Shown: positions 20,951 through 29,600 of the stretch, in pieces | Layout: every line of letters starts with the position of its first letter | How positions within the stretch are numbered: the stretch's first letter is position 1 | NCBI GenBank assembly: GCA_018136815.1 | Contig: CM030935.1 | Location: forward strand, 4,695,791-4,759,790 | Direction: 5' to 3' | DNA: 64,000 nt | Origin: Isochrysis galbana | Lineage: Eukaryota > Haptophyta > Isochrysidales > Isochrysidaceae | The notes under the pieces: model-generated | What the model was told of the DNA's origin: nothing | The model's database searches: none | Seen by the model: only the letters and a program-made list of their open reading frames with translations | Made by a program: the position numbers and the translations under genes

Positions 20951-21439
20951 TCACCTCCTGGTTGCGCTTGCGCTTGAAGCGCTCTTCGTGTGGGACGCGG
21001 TAGCGGCGAAGACCGTCGATGGTGTGAATGTCATCACTAGGCCATTCCATTTGAAGTCGACGAGATTGCGTGTATGAGTGTATTGAAGCTCGTTATTCTT
21101 CAACCCGAGTGTGAAACCTGCGAATTGCCCAATCAAGACTGCATATTCGTCTTGATTATCTGCTGAGTTGCCTCTTCTTATTGTTGTTTGGTGCAGTTTC
21201 ATTTCATTAGGATTCAACGTGAATGTTAGTACAGTATTTTGCCAGTTGTCGGGCAACTCGAATTCCACCATTGCGAATTTACAGCGTTCGAAGAACGTTT
21301 TGAATTCAGCCTTGATAGTGTTCGTGATGTCTTCCGGTAATCTGTTCAACAAATTGCTAGGCTTTACCAATTTGCGGGAAAGTTCCCTACGGGCTTCATT
21401 CAACGTTTGGACGGCGTGAGTATTCAATTCTTCGTTCAT
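20951..21439 (-). CDS. Unrecognised protein, possibly virus-derived (divergent pair, minus)
   Basis: ATG at 21439 gives 162 aa. The first 130 or so residues look like a folded protein (MNEELNTHAVQTLNEARREL, KAEFKTFFERCKFAMVEFEL, YAVLIGQFAGFTLGLKNNE). The last 30 are Ala/Ser/Thr-rich, and the alternative frame over the same DNA reads better (DDIHTIDGLRRYRVPHEERF), so a frameshift near 21030 is likely. The DNA is visibly AT-richer than the flanking host genes. It is divergent from the gene at 21614 with a short spacer. No family is recognised. Origin from a DNA virus or virus-like transposon is an inference from composition and gene arrangement only. Confidence 0.5.
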   Translation of the reverse strand: MNEELNTHAVQTLNEARRELSRKLVKPSNLLNRLPEDITNTIKAEFKTFFERCKFAMVEFELPDNWQNTVLTFTLNPNEMKLHQTTIRRGNSADNQDEYAVLIGQFAGFTLGLKNNELQYTHTRNLVDFKWNGLVMTFTPSTVFAATASHTKSASSASATRR

Positions 21440-21613
21440 CAAGGCGCGGTGGGGCCAGGAGTTGGGGTATAACCTTACCCGAATAAAATTCGTGTTGGAT
21501 TCTTTTCTGGGGGATGCACACCGGCCGAGCAGCCTACCCCGCCAAGTCGTGCGGGGAAAGTTTCCTCAGGTTGCATGCGCTACGGCGGTTCGCCTGGGCC
21601 GGAGGGAAACGAG
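21440..21613. promoter_or_regulatory. Spacer between the divergent pair
   Basis: About 174 bp separate the two start codons. It contains GGTATAACC and CGAATAAAATTC, AT-rich blocks that could serve as core promoter elements for either side. This is inferred from position only. Confidence 0.25.
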
Positions 21614-22549
21614 ATGGAAAATTATTCTACTGCGTGTGTGGTAAGCAGCATGTCGGGTCATAAAAGGGTCGCCGAGTCCCTTGTGAGCGGGGGGAAGATG
21701 CAAAGGTTGGAAAACGTGTTCAATATTCTCAAAAATGACGAATATTTAAAATCCATAGATGCTTGGGATTCGACGAATGTGCAAAGCATCGAGGATCTGA
21801 AGAAAAAAGTGGTCGAGACTGCCGCAGGCAGCGTGATGACCGCCGCATGGGGTATACTCTCGCGAGATTACATGTACAACCCCAGTGATAAGATGAAAAA
21901 AAGGGCGAGCTTCTGGTTGAACAATGTCGATGTAAAACTAAAACTGAACGAGAAAGATTACGAGAACGCCGCCAGGGCCACCATTGAGCTTATGTTTCCA
22001 ACCCTCGAGCGTGAAGTCCCGACCGTCGAGGCCATGAAGGCGGCAATGTCGTGGTTGGTGTCGCGCCCTCTCTTCCGATATATAGACTCTAGTAATATGG
22101 GAGAAGACGAGGAAACGCCCACTCACGTGAGTGGAGACAAGTGGTTGAACCAATACGACAGTCTCAAAGGCGAGTTAGATAACGACAGTGAGTTCACATT
22201 CCTCAAAGAACATGCGCATTTTTGGGATTCGGATGCGCTGCCCGAGAGCATCGATGCTCTGAAGAAAGAAGTGCTCAAGGCTGCCGCAGACAACGTGATC
22301 AACTTCGCAGGGGGTATACTCTCACGAGTTTATATTCACAACCCCGACGAAATGGGGAAGAAAAGGGCGGAGTTCTGGTTGCAACATGTCCCGAGTGTGG
22401 CACTGAACAAGAAAGATTACGAGGACGCCGTCAGGGCCACCCTTCGGCTAATGTTTCCAACCATCGAGAAGAAAGTCCCATCCACCCAGGCCATCAAAAG
22501 CGCAATGTCATGGTGGACGTCGCGCGGCTTCTTCAGACCCGTCTCATGA
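21614..22549 (+). CDS. Unrecognised all-alpha protein with two internal repeats
   Basis: ATGs in frame lie at 21575, 21614 and 21650. I use 21614 (MENYSTACVVSSMSGHKRV, 311 aa), but 21650 (299 aa) is equally possible. The protein consists of two similar units of about 100 residues. The first runs from SIEDLKKKVVETAAGS through GILSRDYMYNP, KDYENAARATIELMFPTLE and AMKAAMSWLVSRPLF. The second runs from SIDALKKEVLKAAADN through GILSRVYIHNP, KDYEDAVRATLRLMFPTIE and AIKSAMSWWTSRGFF. They are about half identical and predicted helical. No signal peptide or membrane segment is present. Composition is AT-richer and Lys/Asn/Asp-richer than neighbouring genes. No known family is recognised. The pair with 20951-21439 is the best candidate in the window for a horizontally acquired or viral module. 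Confidence 0.65.
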   Translation: MENYSTACVVSSMSGHKRVAESLVSGGKMQRLENVFNILKNDEYLKSIDAWDSTNVQSIEDLKKKVVETAAGSVMTAAWGILSRDYMYNPSDKMKKRASFWLNNVDVKLKLNEKDYENAARATIELMFPTLEREVPTVEAMKAAMSWLVSRPLFRYIDSSNMGEDEETPTHVSGDKWLNQYDSLKGELDNDSEFTFLKEHAHFWDSDALPESIDALKKEVLKAAADNVINFAGGILSRVYIHNPDEMGKKRAEFWLQHVPSVALNKKDYEDAVRATLRLMFPTIEKKVPSTQAIKSAMSWWTSRGFFRPVS

Positions 22550-22837
22550 GGGAAGCGGCTAAGAGGCGGCGCGGTCCGGCAGGGTGGTAGCACCGCTGTC
22601 ACCCTAGCCACCCCGACCAAGGGCCTTCACCCGACCCAGGCGGGACGCCGCCGGCGGCAGGGCGAGGTGGAGTTGGCTAGCGAGGTTGCTGCCGTCTCGG
22701 CCAAGCGGGAGGCCTCCTCAGGTTGCCGCGTTGGGGTTGTGGGAGGCAACCCCCTCTTAGGGATGCTCCTCTTCCGCTTGGTCAGCAAGGGCGGCTGCGC
22801 GCCCTTTCCAACCGGGTACCAAATGAAGGCAAACGAC

Positions 22838-23605
22838 CTAAGCGACAAAAAAGGGACACACAAACTAAACCCAACGGGGCGAAAACTAACCACACCGGGA
22901 CGGACTAGGGCCAGGCGGAAATATTCCGAAAAACTTGCCCAAATATTCCGCGAAGATATCCCATTTATATCCTGGGAGGCCACCCAAATATCCCAAAAAT
23001 ATGCCGACCTGGTGAGTTTTTTTTTGGCTCGAGCACTCGAGCACGCGTGAGATAGGCCGAAGCTGCGCACATGTGCCAAGCAAGCTGCTAGTGGAGCACT
23101 AGGGAGGGCAGGGCTGGGCAAGGCGGAGCCATATTACCTCTAGCAGGCATCGCTCGCGCGCGGGGGGGGGGGGGGGGCACGGGGCACGCGCTCTCTGAAG
23201 TAAGGGTTTCTTGTTATACAGGGAGTTTTGTTTTTACACTCCCTCCATGAGCAGCCCAAATATCCTACTTATATCCTGAAATATCCTGAAATATCCCGAA
23301 ATATCCCGCGAGCAGATATCCGCCCAAATATCCCGGGAAATATTCGGAATATTTCCGCCTGGCCCTAGGACGGACGGCCAGGCGTCGGCACCGGGGCAAC
23401 TTAGCAACGCGCAGACATACAACGAGGGCAGATCTCGCTGGGGAGCTATGACCGATAGACGAGAGAATACAAAAGACGGTCATGGAACATTTGATGACAT
23501 CGAGAGAAAGTAAGAGAAGAGGCGGAATACCAATCGACGAGACCTTAAGGCTTAAAATAACCCACAGGATATAAGTAAAAGCCTGCCATCGTATGGAATA
23601 CGACA
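22838..23605 (-). mobile_element. Retroelement family X, copy B (LTR-like fragment split by a MITE)
   Basis: 22838-22904 and 23375-23605 together match the contiguous stretch at about 40985-41283 in copy C. This runs from ACACAAACTAAAC through GACGGACGGCCAGGCG to the element terminus GGAATACGACA. The 464-bp insertion at 22905-23368 lies between the two halves and duplicates GACGGA. No gag sequence is present in this copy. Confidence 0.75.
22905..23368. mobile_element. MITE with 26-bp perfect terminal inverted repeats
   Basis: The ends are inverted copies of each other for 26 nt, starting CTAGGGCCAGGCGGAAATAT at 22905 and its complement ending at 23368. The insertion is flanked by direct GACGGA copies at 22899-22904 and 23369-23374, and the empty site exists in the related copies (for example GACGGACGGCC near 41026). 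Subterminal regions carry many AAATATCC-type motifs in both orientations (22920-23000 and 23258-23350). The interior has a G-run at about 23161-23178 and no open frame for a transposase. It is a non-autonomous DNA transposon; the superfamily is not determined. Confidence 0.85.
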
Positions 23606-23639
23606 GAGACAGAGATATATACACCACGGCTTATCTGCC

Positions 23640-24974
23640 GGACGGAGAACGTTGGATACACCACCTTCTCCGCGCTCTCTCTCCCCTCTCCTGCAGGCAC
23701 GCGCGATGGCGCGCTTGCGACAGGCCTGCAGCTGCCCCTGGCGACCCCTGGCCCCGGGAGGCTCCTGGAGGCCAACTCAGGGGGCAGAGGAGGCAGGGGC
23801 TGGGCCCTGGCCTCCCCTGCCTCTCCCTCGCTCAGGGCCCCCCACTCTGCACCTGTTTGTCTGTCGAACAGGGGGGGAAGGGGGGTTGGAGCGATGAGCT
23901 GGCCACGACAGGCCAGGACGCGCGAGGCAAGCGAGCCTGCCACTGAGAGAGTGGGTCAGTATATATAAAAATAAAATAAAATAATTAATGTTATATCCTA
24001 GCCAACCCCACTAGCTAATTGGACACAACTTTTCCGTCCCGGAATCCCGCCATGCCTGACGAGCCAGGTGTCCGAGTGCTACCGGGGGGAGGGGGCACTG
24101 CCCCCTCCCCTCGATATTTGTCCTCCCCCCAGTGCACGCACCGACCCCGCGCACCCCAGCACGTCCTCTCCTCGAGTCCACGCTGGGGGAAAACCCCTTT
24201 CGGGTAAAAACAACGCAGGGGGGGGGGGGCACTCGTGAAAGGGAGCCCAGAAACGCTAATCTCTCCTCGCCGAAGCGAGTGGCCGCGGCGAGCCGCGGCC
24301 CTTCCCTCCTGGCTCTGGCGCCCCCGTCTTCTCTTACCCAAACGGGGCGAGAAGACACGTTTCTGCCGGAGGGGAGAGCTGCCGCTCCCCCCTCCCCTCC
24401 CTCTTCCCTTTTCCTCCTCTCTTCCCTGCGGCGGGGGCCCATGGCGCGCGCCTGCGGCCCCTCTTCAGGTCCCCAGGAGGCCGGCAGGGGCCTGGGAGCG
24501 CAGCTCAGGGGGCAGGTGAGGCTGGGGCATGGCCCTGGCCCCTCCTGCCTCTCCCTCGCCGGCTCTCGAGCCCCTGCCAGTCGACTGGAGCTGGCTGGGG
24601 GGTCCTGATCAGGGGGGCCCAGGGGGAGGAGGGGCTGGTCAGAGGGATGGGCAGGCCACGACGGGCCAGGGCGGGCGAGTCAGGCGGGTCTGTGGGGAGA
24701 GGAATGGGTCAGCAGGGCTGTGTGCTCCTGGCAGGCCATCAGGCGTGCCAGGAGAGTGGGTGGTTCCTCCCCCATGGCAGGGGAGGAGTGGAGAGAGAGG
24801 GGGGCTCGTGCCCCCCCATGGGCGAACTAAGTATAAACTTAGTTGAGAGAGTGGGTCAGTAGGGCAGTGGGCTCGTGGGCTCCTTGCAAGCCATCAGGCA
24901 TGCCAGGAGCATGGGTGGTTCCTCCCCCATGGCCCATGGCAGGGGAGGAGTGGAGAGAGGGGGGGGCTCGTTCG

Positions 24975-25013
<39 letters not shown>

Positions 25014-25782
25014 AAAAAAAAACCTTTTAATAGTCTTACCGCACTCGCGGCGAATGGAACCACTACCCACTACAAGTAGCACGTAGCATACTCTCTACAC
25101 CCCCATTCCCCGGCCCTTCTCCCCCCGCCATCAGGCGGCTCCCCCCGTACACTACTAGGGGGATAGGGGAAAAGGGCTTAGATATGGTCCGGTGGCCCGC
25201 GCCCCCCCCCGGTGATCTTTCCCCCCCTTCCTCCTGTGTCTCCGAGTGGGCGGCCGACTCTGTCTCGTCTTATCCTGTAAACAGGCGCGAGACTTACCGA
25301 TTTTCCGGTGGGCGGAGCTCTCGCTCGCGCCCACCCCCTTCTCCGCGCTCTCTCTCCCCTCTCCTGCGGCACGCGCGATGGCGCGCCTGCGGCAGGCCTC
25401 CAGCTGCCCTCTGGCGGCCCCTGGAGACTCCTGGAGGCCAGCTCAGGGGGCAGAGGAGGCTGGGGCTGGGCCCTGGCCTCCCCTGCCTCTCCCTCGCTGG
25501 CGCTCCCGAGCCTCTGGGGCCCCCACGCTGCACCTGTCTGCCTGTCGACCAGGGGGGGAGGGGGGTTGGAGCATTGGGCTGGTCACGAGGGGCCAGGATG
25601 GGCGAATGGGGCGAGCCTGTGGGGAAGGGAGTGGGTCAGTAGGACAGTGGCCTCCTGGCAAGCCATCAGGCATGCCAGGAGGATGGGTGGTTCCTCCCCC
25701 ATGGCAGGGGAGGAGTGGAGAGAGGGGGGGGCTCGTGCCCCCCCATGGGTCAACCAAGTATAAACTTAGTTCTGAGAGAGAG

Positions 25783-25790
<8 letters not shown>
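23640..25790 (+). repeat. Block of imperfect ~0.4-0.5 kb repeats
   Basis: Three related blocks start near 23665, 24430 and 25345 with CTCTCTCCCCTCTCCTGC or similar and GCGCGATGGCGCGC. They continue through a GGGGGCAGAGGAGGC stretch and end in a GTGGGTCAGTAGG segment. A second module with GCCATCAGGC, TGCCAGGAG and GGTGGTTCCTCCCCCATGG is present near 24735, 24890 and 25662. AAGTATAAACTTAGTT follows it at about 24828 and 25757. Units differ by indels. No frame is conserved between units, so I do not call genes here. Confidence 0.6.
24978..25008. repeat. (GA)n microsatellite
   Basis: A simple GA dinucleotide run ends one of the repeat units and is followed by an A-run. Confidence 0.9.

Positions 25791-25842
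<52 letters not shown>
25785..25842. repeat. (GA)n microsatellite
   Basis: A GA run with one TC interruption lies at the end of the last repeat unit. Confidence 0.9.
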
Positions 25843-25843
<1 letters not shown>

Positions 25844-25849
25844 ACAAGG

Positions 25850-26310
25850 CGAGGGCGAAGGGGAAGGGGGAGATTGAGATTGTCGTGATTTGGGGTGACG
25901 GCGGGAAGCTCGCCACAACATAGACGCCCGCCCACGAGCCCACGACGAGCATGAGCATGAATGAGGGGTGCACTGGTGCACTGTTGGTAGGAGTTGCTTC
26001 CATGGGGGTGGCAGCCCATGGGGAGTCCTTGAGTGGGCTGTTGGTCGGCGGCGCTGCCGGCCTGGGTCTGGCTTAGAGTCTGCTGGTCTGACTGGTTCGC
26101 AGGAACAGGGCCCTGCCTGTTCCCTGCTTCCTGCTTCCTGCTTCTGTGGCTGCATGGGAGGGGGAGGGGAGGGCAGCGGGCCATGTCGACATCGTGGTCG
26201 GCTGGTGCAGCGGCCTGCGAGCGCTTCGGCTCCGGCGGCTTGGGTCGGCCCCTGTTGGGCGTCGTGACGGCGGGAGGCTGGGAGGTGGGAGCGGTCGGCG
26301 CGCGCTCCAT
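25850..26310 (-). pseudogene. Start of retroelement family Y ORF
   Basis: On the minus strand an ATG at 26310 opens MERAPTAPTSQPPAVTTPN, a Pro/Gln/Ala-rich frame that runs into the GA microsatellite. The same start and about 25 nt of upstream leader (CTAAAACTATAACAAT on the plus strand here) recur on the plus strand at 41730-41790. There the frame begins MERAPTAPLSQP and is cut by family X copy D. Two copies of leader plus start suggest a mobile element Gag-like ORF; no enzyme domain is present. Confidence 0.4.
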
Positions 26311-26599
26311 CGCTAAAACTATAACAATACTTTTTGTTTTTGTTTAACGGTTATAATTTAACGTGTGCGATGAAGGATATACGAGGATGCGCGGCGCGGT
26401 GCGCCGCGTCGTCCTCCTCGAGCCACAGGGGGCCGCGCTGATGACTGACTGCCTGTGATACCATGTACCAATGTACCAATCGCGCACACCCCCATCGCGG
26501 GATGCTGGTACGGCTCCGTTGCCGTCGAGGGCCACGGGGTTATACTCATACAACAAGAAAACACTGAGGACTAGGCATGTACGAGGGTTGGTTAATTTC
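26311..26599. other. Intergenic spacer before copy 3
   Basis: This stretch is short and AT-rich at its left edge. I see no supported gene. From about 26600 it shares scattered identity with 330-389 of copy 1 (TTGAGAA, GGTCGAGGACAC), so copies 1 and 3 share more upstream DNA with each other than with copy 2. Confidence 0.4.
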
Positions 26600-26651
26600 G
26601 TTGAGAACCCGAGACGGGTCGAGGACACGACGTTGCTCCCCTATTCCCCCC

Positions 26652-29600
26652 TCCTCTCGGGGGTGAGCACCATCGTCGCCTCGCTGGGCTTCTCGCAGGT
26701 GGGAGACAACCACGCGCATCGCCCGTTTGCAGCACCGGACTGCCATGTTGGCGGCCTCGTGACACGGTCCTTGTCATCTGTACGCGCTGGGCGGGCCGGA
26801 GAGCGGGGAGGTGAGGAGGGGCATCAACCAACCAATCAACCAACTCCTACTACCGACCGCTGCTTGGAAGCGAGCGCATATGAGCTGCCCGAGGCACACA
26901 CAGCTTGATGCTGGCGGCCGACATCGTGTGTCAACTTGCATCGCTTTGAAGTGGGGCAATGTTCTGAGCTCGTACTGCCCATTCTTTCTTTGCTTCCTTT
27001 AAATTGTTGCTTTTGTTAATGCTTTTTCTCTGTTCTTTTGATATCATACTGTGGTATGTCGGGACGTTCAAACGTTCTGACACCTGCGCGTACTCCCTTC
27101 TCGTATTTCTTAGATATGCTGGGGTTTGTGTCACCATCGTCTTTAACTACGAGGTCGCAGCCAACGCGTCGCAAGTGCTCTTGCTTCCCGCCGAGGACTG
27201 CCTTGTGCGTTCTCATGGCAGTAAGTCCCCAAGTCGTGGACGCCGGGTACTGGAGACGCGACCCTAATTGCGTCACAGATTTGGGGACACCTCTCGAGTG
27301 CGGACAGGACTTTGGCGAGCAAACGATGTATGCCACCGAGAGCAATTGCCTTGAGTGCGTTCGCGCATGTGACCCTCCAAGCAGTTCCTGGCAATACGTG
27401 GGGTGGTGGTGCGTCTTTGGGTTTTGCGGCTTCTCTTGCTCTTGGGCCACTAACAGTGAGGTGTACTGCCAGAGGCGATCCTGCACCTGGATAGACTCGC
27501 CGCCGCCGCCGCCGTCGCCTTCCCCACCACCACCTTCAGTACCCGGCACGTGCAGCAACACATGCATCGGCTACCCTTCCTATGCGTCGGATGGCTGGTG
27601 CGACGACGGCGGACCCGGTGCTGCTTACTCCTTTTGCACTTTTGGCACCGACTGCGATGATTGTGGTGTGCGACCCTTCTTGTTTGAACCGCCTGTGCCC
27701 TCACCCCAGCCGCCATCCCCTTCCCCTCCACCGAGCTCGCGCCCTCCACCACCTTCAGTACCCGGCACATGCAGCAACACATGCATCGGCTACCCTTCCT
27801 ATGCGTCGGATGGCGAGTGCGACGACGGCGGACCCGGTGCTTGGTACTCCTATTGCACTTTTGGCACCGACTGCGCTGATTGTGGTGTGCGACCCTTCAT
27901 GTTTGAACCGCCTGTGCCCTTACCCCAGCCGCCATCCCCTTCCCCTCCATCGAGCCCGCGCCCTCCACCACCACCATCTCCGTCGCCGCCACCGCGCACA
28001 TGCGGCGCCCTTGCACATAATGACAACGTTTACAACCTCAAGTTCGATCATGCAACACCTGCGGGCGAATGCCGCTGGCAGGTACTGCGCGAGCTGTGTA
28101 TCGATGGTCAGGTGGCAGCGACTATTGAGCTGTCTTCGACACCCGAGCAAGATGATGAAATCTTTGGAGCCACTTCCTGTGCACCCGGCTGCCAAAGCGA
28201 CAGCACTGGGTCGTGGCTGAGGTACAATCAGAGTGAAGAGCGCATCTTCAGTTCGGTCGATGTCGTTGTGGCTTACCCTTGCATTGACGGCTGCACTGCA
28301 GCAGCCGATAACGTGACCGTCGTCATTCAACGCACCTGCTCGCCTGCTGAATCGACGGCAGCATGCAGCGTACAACTCATCGGGGCAACGTGGAATGTAA
28401 CACTGCATGAGGCAACGGCGATGGAGACGTACGGTGCCACCCTGATTACACCTAGTGGCTCGTCCCCTTCGCATGCATTGTCACTGACCGCAGTACGACT
28501 ACTGCATGAAACTGCCGGCGCGGCCATGGTGGACTCAATCGCTGTGTCGCCTGGCTGCTCTGCGATTGTTTTCTCCCAGGATGACTTCGGTGGCACACAA
28601 CAGACCATCCAAGCTGGGACTACACATTTCGGCGAGGACAGTCGTCCGCGTGCCGTAAGGCTAGTTCCACGTTCAAGCACCACTGCAAGCTGGGCTGACG
28701 CACTCGAGGCACAGCATGGTCTTGGTGCAACCAGTGCCTATGCTCACGAAAGCTGCAGCGTGCTTTGTTGTGACGACGTTGTCGATGAGTACCTAGACAA
28801 GCTCCACCGTGTCCGCGAGCAAGCCATGTTAGGACTAGATGCCGATGCTGCCGCCATGGCCGAGGCGCTCTGTGTCAATGGCAGCACCATCTACGCGCCC
28901 CTTTCGGATTGCCCTCCGTTCGCGGCAGTCTTGGAGGAAGCGTGCGTGATGCTTGCAGCCAGTGAGACGAGTGGCGACATCTTTGGCGCAATGCCTCTGT
29001 GGCGCCATGACAGCTTTGACAGGGATCTAGCTACTACCCTGGATAAGATGGATGCAGTGCAGGCGCGTCTTGCGTCGGTTGGAACCACGGGCGTCCAGCT
29101 TGATTATGTGCGGCTGGAGCTTCAGGCTAGCATCAAAGACGTGAATGATCAGCTGATGGTCTACATGCGTAAGCTCGAGCAAGCCCGCGAGGAGCTCCGC
29201 GCCGTTGGTGAGACAGTGAGCGCGATGGGCCAGATGGTCAGCGAGCAACGCAGCGTGCTCGCTGCTATGGCGCGACCGACCCATAACGGCACGCGCCTTG
29301 AGCTCGAGCGACTTCGCTGGGAGATAGAGACGACGCGCGCACAACAGACTCGTTTTTGGGGTGAAATAGTTGGGACCTTGAAGACGGGAGTGAAGCTTCT
29401 CGAAAAAGGTGGACATTTTCTCTATGATGAAGTTCTCGAACCCGCCGGTGATGTCTTTGTTGAAGTTGTTGAGAACGGCTTCGACTTCATCGCCGGCACA
29501 TACTGCAAGTTGTTCGAATGCACAGCGTCGTACGCGCAGACGGTGGCTTCGAATCTGCTGAACCAGGACATGCGTACGGTGTACGGCCCCTTGCGCAGCG

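Noticed and set aside
22640-22700. Short match to the gypsy integrase region (GTTGGCTAGCGAGGTTGCTG)
   Set aside because: Only about 35 nt match 5490-5525 and the surrounding frame is not integrase-like; too little to call an element.
28560-28680. A beta/gamma-crystallin-like motif in the lipase protein (FSQDDFGGTQQTIQAG)
   Set aside because: Resemblance is limited to one short stretch without the second Greek-key half; not enough to assign a domain.
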